From positions 88,703 to 152,702 of the forward strand of contig NZ_NSFV01000014.1 in NCBI RefSeq assembly GCF_002295115.1: a stretch of 64,000 bases of DNA, in the 5' to 3' direction. Under the pieces are notes generated by a model. The model did not search any database, was not told where the DNA came from, and saw only the letters and a program-made list of their open reading frames with translations. The stretch comes from Mesorhizobium sp. WSM4311 (GTDB lineage Bacteria > Pseudomonadota > Alphaproteobacteria > Rhizobiales > Rhizobiaceae). A program made the position numbers and the translations under genes. Shown in pieces: positions 25,879 to 35,317 of this stretch; within the stretch, counting starts at the first letter, position 1; every line of letters begins with the position of its first letter.

Positions 25879-26631
25879 TCAGACCTGCGCCATGCCACCG
25901 TCGACGGCGAGATCCACGCCAGTGATGAAAGAACTTTCATCGGAGGCGAGGAACGTGACGGCAGCCGCGATTTCCTCTGGCTTGCCCCTGCGACCCATTG
26001 GGATCTGTGAAGCAAACTGGGCGGCCGCTTGCTCGGCTTGCTCAGGGGTAAGCCCCGTTGTTGTCTCCAGCGCGGGGGTCTCGATTGCTCCGGGGCTCAT
26101 CGTATTCACTCGGATTTTGCGGTCTTTCAGCTCCAGTGTCCAAGCGCGCGAGAAGTTGCGCACGGCCGCCTTACTCGCGGCGTATGTGCTAAACCCCGGC
26201 AATCCCAACACGTTCGAAACGGAAGAATTCAGGATGATCGAACCGCCGTCTTTGAAGAGGGGAAGGGCCTTCTGCACCGTGAAGAACAGCCCCTTCACGT
26301 TCACATCGAAGGTCTGATCGAAGTGGGCCTCAGTAGCGACCGCGAGCGGTGCGATTGTCCCCGCGCCCGCGTTCGCGAAGAGAACGTCGATGTGACCATG
26401 TTTCTCTTTCACGATGGCATAGAGCCGGTCCAGATCCTCCAAGCGAGCCACGTCGCCCGTGACCGTCGTAATGTTACTCTTGATGAACGCTGCGGCCTCC
26501 TTCAGCTCTTTCTCTCGTCGCCCGGTGATGACGACGTGTGCACCTTCTTCCACGAAGCGCTTGGCCGTCGCCAAGCCAATCCCGCTGCTTCCGCCTGTGA
26601 CGACTGCAACCTTGCCTTCGAGTTTTTTCAT
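25879..26631 (-). CDS. SDR family oxidoreductase (tandem copy 1)
   Basis: A 250-residue classical SDR: TGGSSGIG at residues 12-19, the NAG cofactor motif (FANAGAG), catalytic serine in SSVSNVLG and YAASK as the Y-xxx-K pair. It is similar in length and layout to the SDR at 26699 and ends with the same type of C-terminal VDGGMAQV, suggesting an old tandem duplication. Part of the minus-strand set controlled, by context, by the divergent LysR at 27662. Confidence 0.9.
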   Translation of the reverse strand: MKKLEGKVAVVTGGSSGIGLATAKRFVEEGAHVVITGRREKELKEAAAFIKSNITTVTGDVARLEDLDRLYAIVKEKHGHIDVLFANAGAGTIAPLAVATEAHFDQTFDVNVKGLFFTVQKALPLFKDGGSIILNSSVSNVLGLPGFSTYAASKAAVRNFSRAWTLELKDRKIRVNTMSPGAIETPALETTTGLTPEQAEQAAAQFASQIPMGRRGKPEEIAAAVTFLASDESSFITGVDLAVDGGMAQV

Positions 26632-26698
26632 GATCTTTCACCTTTGGTCGTGTGTTTGGTTTTTCGTAGAGTTTGAGAAGCGTGGTCCCGCATCGGGG

Positions 26699-27433
26699 TC
26701 ACAGTTGTGCCAGGCCGCCGTCGACGGCGACTTCGCTGGCAGTCATGAAGCTGCTGTCCGACGACGCGAGAAAGGCGGCCACGGCCCCGATCTCCGCCGG
26801 ATCGGCCATGCGCTGGAGCGGAGTCATCGCGCCGTAGGCCTTCTGGCCTTCCTCGCCCAGCGCCTCTCTCGCGAGTTCGGTCGCCGTCGCCCCTGGCGAC
26901 AGCACGTTGACCCGGATGCCGGTGCCCTTCAGGTCTTCCGCCCAGGTCCGCGCGAGGTTGCGCACTGCCGCCTTGCTCGCGCTGTAGGCGGTGAACCCCG
27001 GAGCGCCCGTGGTGCCGGCGCTCGATCCGGTCAGGATGATCGAGCCGCCCTGGCCCATCAGCGGCAACGCCTTCTGGACCGTGAAGATCGTACCCTTCAC
27101 ATTGGTGTCGAAGGTTTCGTCAATGTGCTCGGCGGTGATCTGGCCGAGCGGAAGCGGGCCGCCGGCCCCGGCATTGGCGAAGACGATGTCGAGGCTTCCG
27201 CGCTCGGCCTTCACCGCCGCGTAGAGCCGGTCGAGGTCGGCCTCATTCGAGACCGAGCCCTTCACCGCGCGGGCATTGGGCCCGAGGTCGGCCACGGCGG
27301 CGTCGAGCGCTTCCTGCCGGCGGCCGAAGATGAAGACGAAGGCGCCCTCCTCGATGATGCGCTTTGCCGCGGCGCGACCGATGCCGGTGGCGCCGCCGGT
27401 GATGACGGCGGTCTTGCCATTCAGTCTGTTCAT
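26699..27433 (-). CDS. SDR family oxidoreductase (tandem copy 2)
   Basis: A 244-residue classical SDR with TGGATGIG at the N-terminus, FANAGAG, catalytic serine in TGSSAGTTG and YSASK. The ATG at 27433 was chosen because AAAGGA is 8-9 bases upstream; an ATG nine bases earlier overlaps that site. It is the promoter-proximal gene of the four-gene redox cluster. Family members reduce sugars, ketones or quinones; the substrate cannot be told. Confidence 0.9.
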   Translation of the reverse strand: MNRLNGKTAVITGGATGIGRAAAKRIIEEGAFVFIFGRRQEALDAAVADLGPNARAVKGSVSNEADLDRLYAAVKAERGSLDIVFANAGAGGPLPLGQITAEHIDETFDTNVKGTIFTVQKALPLMGQGGSIILTGSSAGTTGAPGFTAYSASKAAVRNLARTWAEDLKGTGIRVNVLSPGATATELAREALGEEGQKAYGAMTPLQRMADPAEIGAVAAFLASSDSSFMTASEVAVDGGLAQL

Positions 27434-27527
27434 GTCATGCATCCTTTGTTTCGCCGTCTTGTGTCCTTGGCTGTACGGGGAAGTCCCGCGAGAGCCTCAA
27501 GATGGGTTCGCGGAAGTCGGGCGGTGA

Positions 27528-27543
27528 GTGCGCAATCGCGCAC
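27528..27543. promoter_or_regulatory. Palindrome in SDR/LysR divergent region
   Basis: GTGCGC-N4-GCGCAC is a perfect inverted repeat midway between the SDR at 26699-27433 and the LysR gene at 27662, where an operator of the LysR would be expected. Binding is not shown. Confidence 0.4.
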
Positions 27544-27661
27544 ATCGGTGGTGCGAAAACGATCCAGCTGGATGATTGAACGCCGCGACGACCGCGCGAA
27601 CCACGGCTGAGCGTGTTAGAATGGGCTTTGCAAACCGCACTGCGCGGCGCAGGAATGCACC

Positions 27662-28585
27662 ATGATCGACTGGGATGACGTTCGCTACTTTCTTGCCGCC
27701 GCGCGCGGAGGCTCGGTGCGGGCTGCCGCCGCGCACCTCGGAGTGAATCATTCAACCGTGCTGCGACGCATCGCCCAGTTCGAGGAACGTCTCGGGGCGC
27801 AGATGTTCGAAAAGCTGCCTTCGGGCTACCGCCTGACGGCTGCGGGCGAGGAGGTCCTCGATCTGGCGAACCAGATGGAAGCGTCGTCGCACCAGCTGGA
27901 GACGCGCGTCTTCGGTCGCGACCAGAGCGCGCGCGGGCTTTTGCGGGTGACGCTTCCACCGTTTCTCGCCACGCACCTGCTCATGCCAGATCTCGCCGAC
28001 TTCGCGCGTATGCATCGCGACATCGAGATGGAAATCTTGACCGCTGGCGAGGTGGCGAATCTGACCAACCGGGAGGCCGACGTCGCGATCCGCATTGTCG
28101 CCGACCGCAAGACCCTGCCGCTCAATCTTCACGGACTGAAGGGGCCGGAGTTGTTCAGCGGCGTCTACATGTCTCGCGATCGACTAGCCGCGTCGCGTGC
28201 GGGCACGCCTGATCCCATCCGGTGGATCGTCATAGACAATCATGGAATTCCGGACTGGGCGCGCGAGGGAGAAGTTCACACCACGGGAGCTCCGTTCAGG
28301 ACGCCGGATGCCGAGACGCAGATCATCGCGGCGCAGCAAGGAATCGGGATGACGAAACTGCCGTGCTTCGTCGGAGATACCGACCCCCTGCTGGTCAGGG
28401 TGCCGGGCATCAACCCGCCCATGCATGGGACACTCTGGCTTCTCACGCAGGGCGAGACACGCAAGACGAAGCGCGTGCGGCTCTTCACCGACTTCGTATC
28501 CCGCAGGCTCGCCGCGTACGCGCCGCTTCTCGCGGGCCTGTCCGTATCGCGCGAGGCGACAGTGCAGCCGTTGCCGGCCAGATGA
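27662..28585 (+). CDS. LysR family transcriptional regulator
   Basis: A 307-residue LysR protein starting MIDWDDVRYFLAAARGGSVR, a form of N-terminus seen in a rhizobial/proteobacterial LysR subgroup. HTH at about residues 16-36 (RAAAAHLGVNHSTVLRRIA), effector domain from about 90. It diverges from the four-gene redox cluster (two SDRs, F420-reductase-like protein, methyltransferase) with a palindrome in the 228-base gap, so it is the probable regulator of that set. Confidence 0.9.
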   Translation: MIDWDDVRYFLAAARGGSVRAAAAHLGVNHSTVLRRIAQFEERLGAQMFEKLPSGYRLTAAGEEVLDLANQMEASSHQLETRVFGRDQSARGLLRVTLPPFLATHLLMPDLADFARMHRDIEMEILTAGEVANLTNREADVAIRIVADRKTLPLNLHGLKGPELFSGVYMSRDRLAASRAGTPDPIRWIVIDNHGIPDWAREGEVHTTGAPFRTPDAETQIIAAQQGIGMTKLPCFVGDTDPLLVRVPGINPPMHGTLWLLTQGETRKTKRVRLFTDFVSRRLAAYAPLLAGLSVSREATVQPLPAR

Positions 28586-28700
28586 CCGAATGGCGGCTTT
28601 TAGCAGCAAAGAAACGTTGGCACGAATGACCGAATGGAGGCGCATTGCCGCCATTCGAAGCCCAGACAACCTGAGCCGATCAAGGATCGCTTGGCCGAAA

Positions 28701-29159
28701 TCAGTGCGCCACGCCATCCGAAGCGTGCAGCAGCCTCCAGGTCGAGCCGACACGCCCATGGAACTGCGACGCAAACCTCTCAGCGGCGACATCCTCCAGG
28801 CCGTCATCGACCAGCGCCTCGATGCTTCGCCGCATCAGGGCGAGTTGCATCTGCCTTGCGTGTTCCTGGTCCGCCTCCCGCATGATTTCCGTCACGTGGT
28901 AGGCGACGACGGGTTGGCCGAGGCATGAGAGCAGCGCGTTGGCCTCGGCTGTTACAGCGGTCACTGCGTCTTCGATCTTCATTCTGGCGATCCTCATCAA
29001 GAACGATGCTGACGCCTCCCCGCAAAGGCGACGGTGGTCCGTCGCTTCTTCTTTGATTTCAGCCTGCTGCGCCACGGAAAGCGGCGCGCCAGGCTTGCAA
29101 TTACTGTCTTCTCCGGCCCCTCGGGCTGCCTCGTTTGGCCTGGAAATAGTATCCGTCAA
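28701..29159 (-). CDS. Hypothetical helical protein
   Basis: A 152-residue frame starting with TTG, M-T-D-T-I-S-R-P-N. The predicted content is mostly helical, with READQEHARQMQLALMRRSI in the C-terminal half. The ribosome site is weak and no family is recognised. It occupies an otherwise empty region between a LysR gene and an exported orphan, which is the main argument for it. Confidence 0.4.
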   Translation of the reverse strand: MTDTISRPNEAARGAGEDSNCKPGAPLSVAQQAEIKEEATDHRRLCGEASASFLMRIARMKIEDAVTAVTAEANALLSCLGQPVVAYHVTEIMREADQEHARQMQLALMRRSIEALVDDGLEDVAAERFASQFHGRVGSTWRLLHASDGVAH

Positions 29160-29323
29160 ATTTGATTCAAAGGCGAACGGATAGTTAATCGATGGTTAAT
29201 GGCAGCACTGGCCACGCCTCCCCGATCAGGATATTTCGCCTCGGCGTCTTCTGCCGCGCAATAGCCGCAAAGCTGCCCGATGGCTGCCTGGCCTGTTGAT
29301 CCGCCACGAAGAAAGGTTCTGTC

Positions 29324-30208
29324 ATGCGGTTGGTCTGGACGGTCATGTTTGCCCTGGCGAGCAGCGCTGCCTTCGCCGCCTCGCCCGAGGATGATTATAT
29401 CGCCGCGCGCGACAAGGCGATTGCCGACATCGCGGCGATGGAGAGCACGAACACACCCGTGGAGACGCTCGATGCGGCCAATGAAAAGGCCCGCGCCGAT
29501 CTCGAAAAACGGCTTTCCGCCCTGCTCGGCCCTTTCACGGTCAAGGATTTTCCGGCGGCCGGCACGATCAACATCGAAAGCCTGAGTTCCTCCGATGTCG
29601 GCTTCGGCATGCTGGACGGGCTGCGCCACGGCACCGAGGACGGCCCCAGCATCGTGGCCTCGACACGCGGGCTGGTCGAGCGCTGGCTTAAGTCGCGCGC
29701 CGCCGAGACGGACGCCGATCTTAAACTGCCCACAAGCTTCGACGCGGCGCTGAAGCTCGATGCCTTCTACACCCAGGCCATCGGCAGCGACGCCGCCTTC
29801 ACCAGCACGCTCGACTTCGCGCTGAAGAAGCCTGACGGCGCCGACATGGCGATCGCCCGCCTCGGCGGCTGGGCACAGGATATCGGACCGAACTCCGACC
29901 AGGAGGTTGTCGTCACGGTCGTCAAGGGCAACAGCGTCCTGATCGCCGAAGCGCCCGCGACTCCGCCCGTCCCCAAGATCGCGGCCTGCAATGCCGCGTG
30001 GACCGCCGCCGACGCCGCCGCCCAGAAACTCGCCAAGCAGGCCACCGACGACAGCGACGAAAACACATCCGACGCCGCCAACGCCGCCTGGACGAAAGGC
30101 GACAACGACTTCCGCGCCTGCATGGGCAAGAGCCTGCCGGACACCCCGGCCTACCCCGCCCTGCTCGCCCAGGCGCAGGCGCTGGCGGATCACATGGCGG
30201 CGAATTAG
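29324..30208 (+). CDS. Exported protein of unknown function
   Basis: A 294-residue protein with an N-terminal signal peptide (MRLVWTVMFALASSAAFA, cleaved before ASPED). The mature part is Ala/Asp-rich, with two cysteines near the C-terminus (AACNAAWTAAD and FRACMGKS) that could form a disulfide. AAAGG precedes the ATG. No family recognised; probably periplasmic. Confidence 0.75.
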   Translation: MRLVWTVMFALASSAAFAASPEDDYIAARDKAIADIAAMESTNTPVETLDAANEKARADLEKRLSALLGPFTVKDFPAAGTINIESLSSSDVGFGMLDGLRHGTEDGPSIVASTRGLVERWLKSRAAETDADLKLPTSFDAALKLDAFYTQAIGSDAAFTSTLDFALKKPDGADMAIARLGGWAQDIGPNSDQEVVVTVVKGNSVLIAEAPATPPVPKIAACNAAWTAADAAAQKLAKQATDDSDENTSDAANAAWTKGDNDFRACMGKSLPDTPAYPALLAQAQALADHMAAN

Positions 30209-30237
30209 GCGCGCAAGAGAGTGGCGCGACGCCGACG

Positions 30238-30432
30238 CTGCCGATCTCCCCACCTGTGGGGGAGATGGCCGGCAGGCCAGAGGGGGGCGCTGGCCCGCCG
30301 ACGTCTGATAGCGTTGGATTACCCGTAACCTTGAGAAGAACGCGCCTCGCTGGGCCAATCGGCAAGGCCGAGTTCCTTCACGCCCCCCTCTGCCCTGCCG
30401 GGCATCTCCCCCACGAGGGGGGAGATTGGCAG
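30238..30432. repeat. Facing pair of intergenic palindromic repeats
   Basis: Two 51-base units, 30238-30288 and 30382-30432, are inverted copies of each other with about 6 mismatches. Each also contains its own CTCCCC/GGGGAG hairpin. They bracket ~93 bases in the gap before htpG and could form a long cruciform or mRNA stem. The sequence type matches rhizobial intergenic mosaic repeats. Confidence 0.75.
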
Positions 30433-30591
30433 TTCGCCGCCGGCGCCCTCTTGTTGCCCCGGCATCCCACCACCATATCGTCGGCGCGCGGCACACTGAA
30501 CGCAGTTGCCAGCACCGCAAAAAATGGTTTGAAAGGAAAGTGCCGAACGCGCCCGGCGCGGCGGGCCGATGAACAGCGTGGGAAAATCTGC

Positions 30592-32478
30592 ATGACGACG
30601 GATACGAAAGCGACGGAAACCAGGGCATTCGAGGCGGATGTTTCGCGGCTGCTGCACATGATGGTGCACTCGGTCTATTCCGATAAGGACGTATTCCTGC
30701 GCGAACTGATTTCCAACGCCGCCGACGCTTGCGAGAAGCTGCGCTTCGAGGCCATCAGCCGCCCCGAATTGCTGGGCGACGATCCCAAGCCGCGCATCTC
30801 GATTTCGGCTGACGCCGACAACAGAGAGATCACCGTCGAGGACAATGGCATCGGCATGAGCCGCGACGACATGGCCGAAGCCCTGGGCACGATCGCCCGC
30901 TCGGGCACACGCGCCTTCATCGAGCGCGTCGGCGCGGACACCGAGGACACGCAGCTCATCGGCCAGTTCGGCGTCGGCTTCTACTCCGCCTTCATGGTCG
31001 CCGACCGCGTCGACGTCATCAGCCGCCTGGCCGGAAGCGAGGAGGCCTGGCGCTGGTCCTCCGACGGCAAGGGCTCCTACGAGATCGCCCCCGCCCCGCT
31101 CGAAGCCGCGCCGAAGCGTGGCACCCGCGTCGTGCTGCACCTGATGGATGACGCCGTCTCCTACACCGGCTCCTACCGGCTCGAGCAGCTGGCCAAGTCG
31201 CAATCCGGTCATGTGCCGGTGCCGATCACGCTCATCGAAAAGCCCGGCGCCGAGGCGCGCGACGTTGCCGATGGCACCGCACTCTGGGTGCGGCCAAAGA
31301 GCGAGATCAAGCCCGAGGAATACACCGACTTCTACCGCGGCGTCGCCGGCCAGTATGACGAGCCGGCCGCCACCATCCATTTCCGCGCCGAGGGCCGGCA
31401 GGAATACTCCGTGCTCGCCTTCGTGCCCGGCTCGCGGCCGTTCGATCTGTTCGACCAGGACCGCAAGGGCCGCATGAAGCTTTATGTGCGCCGCGTCTTC
31501 ATCACCGACGATGCCGATCTTCTGCCGCGCTATCTGCGCTTCGTGCGCGGGCTGGTCGATTCCGCCGACCTGCCGCTCAACGTCTCGCGCGAAATGATCC
31601 AGGAAAGCCCGCTGCTGGCCTCGATCCGCAAGGGTCTGACCAACCGCGTGCTCGGCGACCTCGCCAAGCTGGCGGAGAACGAGGCCGAGGCCTATGCCAG
31701 GATCTGGGAGAACTTCGGCGTTGTGCTGAAGGAAGGGCTCTATGAGGATTACGAGCGGCGCGAGCAATTGCTGAAGCTCGCCCGCTTCCACTCGACCGCC
31801 TCCGGCGAAGGCTGGCGCGGCCTTGCCGACTATGTCGCGGCGATGAAGGAGGGCCAGAAAGCGATCTTCTTCATGGCCGGCGACGACCGCGCCCGGCTCG
31901 AAGCCTCGCCGCAGCTCGAAGGCTTCAAGGCGCGCGGCATCGAGGTGCTGCTCTTGACCGACCCGGTCGACAGTTTCTGGGTGACGATGGCGCCGGACTT
32001 CGACGGCAAGCCGTTCAAGTCGGTAACGCAAGGCGTGGCCGAACTGTCCGACATCCCGCTGCTCGACGAAGCGAAGAAGCCGGACGCGGCGGCAACGCCT
32101 GAGGTCGACGGCTTCCTGGCTTTCATCAAATCAACGCTTGGCGATGCCGTCTCGGATGTGAAGGCCTCCGACCGCCTGACCGAGAGCGCCGTCTGCCTGG
32201 TCGCCCCGGAACATGGACCCGACCGGCAGTTCGAGCGGCTGATGAACGCCGCCGGCCGTCTCGACAAGGCGGCCAAGCCCATCCTCGAAATCAACCCGCG
32301 CCACGCGCGCGTGCTGGCGCTCGCCGGCCTCGGCGACGAGGACCAGGCGTTCAAGGACGACGCGGCTCATCTTCTCTACGACGAGGCGCGTGTGCTCGAC
32401 GGCGACAAACCGGCCGACGCCAGGGCATTCTCGCAGCGCCTGGCGCGGCTGATCGCACGCGGCATCGCGAAGGGCTGA
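30592..32478 (+). CDS. htpG: Molecular chaperone HtpG (Hsp90)
   Basis: A 628-residue bacterial Hsp90, the normal length. The GHKL ATPase domain is intact, with FLRELISNAADACEKLRFEA (N-box asparagine), DNGIGMS (G1) and GQFGVGFYSAFMVAD (G2). The middle domain contains the LNVSREMIQE arginine/glutamate loop that contacts ATP, and the C-terminal dimerisation domain follows. The ATG at 30592 is set by homology; the gene stands alone. A pair of inverted repeats lies upstream and could affect expression. Confidence 0.97.
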   Translation: MTTDTKATETRAFEADVSRLLHMMVHSVYSDKDVFLRELISNAADACEKLRFEAISRPELLGDDPKPRISISADADNREITVEDNGIGMSRDDMAEALGTIARSGTRAFIERVGADTEDTQLIGQFGVGFYSAFMVADRVDVISRLAGSEEAWRWSSDGKGSYEIAPAPLEAAPKRGTRVVLHLMDDAVSYTGSYRLEQLAKSQSGHVPVPITLIEKPGAEARDVADGTALWVRPKSEIKPEEYTDFYRGVAGQYDEPAATIHFRAEGRQEYSVLAFVPGSRPFDLFDQDRKGRMKLYVRRVFITDDADLLPRYLRFVRGLVDSADLPLNVSREMIQESPLLASIRKGLTNRVLGDLAKLAENEAEAYARIWENFGVVLKEGLYEDYERREQLLKLARFHSTASGEGWRGLADYVAAMKEGQKAIFFMAGDDRARLEASPQLEGFKARGIEVLLLTDPVDSFWVTMAPDFDGKPFKSVTQGVAELSDIPLLDEAKKPDAAATPEVDGFLAFIKSTLGDAVSDVKASDRLTESAVCLVAPEHGPDRQFERLMNAAGRLDKAAKPILEINPRHARVLALAGLGDEDQAFKDDAAHLLYDEARVLDGDKPADARAFSQRLARLIARGIAKG

Positions 32479-32630
32479 GCGTAGGCCGATTCTGGTAAAA
32501 TAGACGCCGACTTGCCAGGAAAAGATATGCGAGGGGGAATGTCATGGCACCAGGCCCCGGCAAAACGCAGTGAGCATCTTCGAGCCATCGCCCCAGACGC
32601 TCCGGTAACGTTTTGCCTCCCGCGAGTGCT

Positions 32631-32661
32631 AAAAAGCCTGGGTGCCGTCAAGCACCCAGGC
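32631..32661 (-). terminator. Intrinsic terminator of the alpha/beta hydrolase gene
   Basis: On the minus strand a perfect 10-base stem, GCCTGGGTGC with GCACCCAGGC, and a 6-base loop is followed by TTTTT, 22 bases past the hydrolase stop. It also separates this gene from the convergent htpG. Confidence 0.85.
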
Positions 32662-32682
32662 CATTCTCGGATGATGCCGGTC

Positions 32683-33384
32683 TCAGTTCTTGCCGACGCT
32701 GGCGGCGGCCTGTTCGATGAGCTTGGCGACCGCAGCCGGATCGGAAACGTAGACAGCGTGGCTGCCGGGCACTTCGACCGTCGTCGCGCCAGCCCGGCTC
32801 GCCATCTGGCGCTGTGCCGGCGGCGGTATCATATGATCGTCGGTGGCGACGAGATACCAGCTCGGCTTCAGCCTCCAGGCCGGCTTGGTGACCTTGCCTT
32901 CGAGTGCGGCCACGCCCCACGGCACCTGCGAGTCCGCCATGAAGGAGGCGAGCGAGGGGCGCACATCTGCGGCGAACGAGGCGGCGAACTTGGCCTTGTC
33001 GAGCATCAGGAAGCCGTCGACGGGCGGAAGGATCGGCGGTACCGAAGCGCCGGGAGGCGGGTTGGCGATCAGGGTCGAGACCGACTCGCCGGCATCCGCC
33101 GCGAAGGCAGCGATATAGACGACACCAGCCACCTTGGGATCGGTGCCGGCTTCCGACACCACGACGCCACCATAGGAATGGCCGACCAGGATGACATTGC
33201 CCGGAGCGGCTGCGATGGCGCGCCTGGTGACAGCAACATCGTCGGCGAGAGAGGTGGTCGGGTTCTGGACGATGGTGACGTCGTAGCCATCCTTCTTGAG
33301 CTGGTGGTAGACCCCTTCCCAGCCGGAGCCATCGACGAAGCCGCCATGAACGAGGACGACGGAATTTGCTGCGTTCTTGGACAT
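32683..33384 (-). CDS. Alpha/beta hydrolase
   Basis: A 233-residue protein of the alpha/beta hydrolase fold (HGGFVDGSGWEGVY oxyanion-side motif, nucleophile elbow GHSYGG, catalytic histidine in VPGSHAVYVS). It is a small, lid-light enzyme of the type often annotated as esterase or signal-peptide-like hydrolase. The ATG at 33384 follows a GGAG-type site. It diverges by 186 bases from the winged-helix/TolB/TPR regulator, which is the obvious candidate controller. Confidence 0.88.
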   Translation of the reverse strand: MSKNAANSVVLVHGGFVDGSGWEGVYHQLKKDGYDVTIVQNPTTSLADDVAVTRRAIAAAPGNVILVGHSYGGVVVSEAGTDPKVAGVVYIAAFAADAGESVSTLIANPPPGASVPPILPPVDGFLMLDKAKFAASFAADVRPSLASFMADSQVPWGVAALEGKVTKPAWRLKPSWYLVATDDHMIPPPAQRQMASRAGATTVEVPGSHAVYVSDPAAVAKLIEQAAASVGKN

Positions 33385-33570
33385 TTGAGTTCTCCTTTTC
33401 AAAGTGTTGTTTGCGTTGGTTGCAGGAGGACTATGCGGCGCAGCCGCAGCGCTCGCTTTGAGGCGGCCTTCAGGACCTCTTGATTTTCCCTTGAGATGGC
33501 TTTGATTTTGCGGCCACCACACGCCTACAGTGTCCAGAATCGCTATTAGCCGGGTTCCGGAGCCAGCAAT

Positions 33571-35121
33571 TTGCCGTATTTTTTCGAGGATTTCGCCCTG
33601 GACGGCGACCGGCGCGAATTGCGCCGTGGCAACAACCTGGTCGCCGTCGAGCCACAAGTGTTCGACTTGCTTCAATATCTCATTCGCAATCGCGAGCGGG
33701 TGGTGAGCAAGGACGATCTGGTCGATGCGGTCTGGCAGGGACGCATCGTCTCGGACGCCACGCTGGCCAGCCGCGTCAACGCCGCGCGCAGCGCCCTTCA
33801 GGACAATGGCGAGCAACAGCGCCTCGTCCGCACCTTTCCACGCAGGGGCTTTCGGTTCGTCGGCAGCGTGCGCGAGGAGGCCGGTGCCGAGGCGACAGCA
33901 CCGGTCGAGCCGGCGAAGCCTGGCCTTGGCATCCCCGCCCGTCCTTCCATTGCGGTGCTGCCTTTCGTGAACCTGAGCGGCGATCCGGATCAGGACTATT
34001 TCGCCGATGGCATGGTCGAGGACATCATCACCGGCCTGTCTCGGATCCGCTGGCTGTTCGTTATCGCGCGGAACTCCTCCTTCACCTACAAGGGCCGGGC
34101 GGTGGATATGAAGCGGGTCGGACAAGAGCTTGGCGTGCGCTATGTTCTGGAAGGCAGCGTGCGCAAGGTGGGAAGCCGCGTGCGCATCACCGGCCAGTTG
34201 ATCGACACCGAGGAAGGCGGCCATCTCTGGGCCGAACGCTACGACCGCGAGCTGACCGACGTGTTCGCGCTGCAGGACGAGATCACCATCAGCGTGGTCG
34301 CGGCCATCGAGCCCAATCTGCGCCGGGCCGAGATCGAGCGCGTCAAGCGCCAGCGACCCGACAGTCTCGATGCCTACGATCTTTTCCTGCGCGCGCTGCC
34401 CGACGTCTACACCTTCATGCCGCAAGGTGCCGCCAAGGGCCTGCCGCTGCTCGACCAAGCGCTGGCCATTGAGCCGAGCTATGCTCTCGTCCACGGTTTT
34501 GCCGCTTGGGCGCATCAAACCCTTTTCATTCGTGGGGGCATGCAGGCGGAGCATAGCGGGAAGGCGTCCCGCCATGCCCATGCGGCGATCGAGCACGGCT
34601 CGGGCGACGCCATGGCGCTGGCGCTGGCCGGCTTCACCATCGGCCTGGTCGAGCATGACCGCAAACTCGCCGACGAGGCGTTTTTGCAGGCGCTTTCGCT
34701 CAGCGCATCCTGCGCCTTCGTCTATGCCTTCGGCTGCGTGCCGGTGGCCTATGGCGGCGATGCGACACGCGCCATCGACTGGGGCGAGCAGGCGTTGCGG
34801 CTGAACCCGCTGGACGCCATGAACTGCGTGCCGCAAGGCATGATCGGCTTCGCCAACTTTCTCGCCGGCAGGCACGAACAGGCCATTGCTGCCGGACGGC
34901 GGGCGGTGGAGATGAACCCCGGCTTCAGCATCCTGCACGGATGGCTGGCCGCACCCCTTGCCAGGCTGGGACGGCTCGAGGAAGCAAAGGCTGCGGGATC
35001 ACGGTTGATGACGCTCGACCCGCATTTCACCATTGGCCGCTGGTCCGCCGCCGTCGGGCTTGCGCCTGCCATCATCGATGACGTCACCGAGGCCATGCGG
35101 CTGGCCGGCCTGCCGGCATAG
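33571..35121 (+). CDS. Winged-helix regulator with TolB-like and TPR regions
   Basis: A 516-residue protein starting with TTG. Residues ~1-100 form an OmpR/CadC-type winged helix (EDFALDGDRRELRRG and LVRTFPRRGFRFVG). A TolB-like domain follows (SIAVLPFVNLSGDPDQDYFA, about 128-245), then TPR-like repeats. No membrane helix is visible, unlike CadC. The TolB and TPR parts are clear paralogues of those in the cyclase at 13246, so one sensory module has been joined to two different outputs. Divergent from the alpha/beta hydrolase, which it may control. Confidence 0.85.
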   Translation: MPYFFEDFALDGDRRELRRGNNLVAVEPQVFDLLQYLIRNRERVVSKDDLVDAVWQGRIVSDATLASRVNAARSALQDNGEQQRLVRTFPRRGFRFVGSVREEAGAEATAPVEPAKPGLGIPARPSIAVLPFVNLSGDPDQDYFADGMVEDIITGLSRIRWLFVIARNSSFTYKGRAVDMKRVGQELGVRYVLEGSVRKVGSRVRITGQLIDTEEGGHLWAERYDRELTDVFALQDEITISVVAAIEPNLRRAEIERVKRQRPDSLDAYDLFLRALPDVYTFMPQGAAKGLPLLDQALAIEPSYALVHGFAAWAHQTLFIRGGMQAEHSGKASRHAHAAIEHGSGDAMALALAGFTIGLVEHDRKLADEAFLQALSLSASCAFVYAFGCVPVAYGGDATRAIDWGEQALRLNPLDAMNCVPQGMIGFANFLAGRHEQAIAAGRRAVEMNPGFSILHGWLAAPLARLGRLEEAKAAGSRLMTLDPHFTIGRWSAAVGLAPAIIDDVTEAMRLAGLPA

Positions 35122-35317
35122 AAGCCGCCGGTAAAATTCTACTAACCCGACCGAACGGCCATGCCGGAGCCGCTGCGATGCCGTCGACATCCATCGCAGC
35201 CGGCGACGCGCCCGATGTCCGCTGGCTCAATCGCCTGTTGTAGACATCGGGCCTCCAATCACCCAATCTTGGCCCGGGAACAAAACAGGCGCTTCAAAGC
35301 AAGCGCACCGGGTGCTC

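Noticed and set aside
30319..32031. A 570-residue frame antisense to htpG
   Set aside because: Complete Hsp90 motifs on the plus strand explain the sequence.
33385..34938. Upstream extension of the alpha/beta hydrolase frame over the winged-helix gene
   Set aside because: The hydrolase start at 33384 has a ribosome site and homology; the extension is antisense to TolB/TPR coding sequence.
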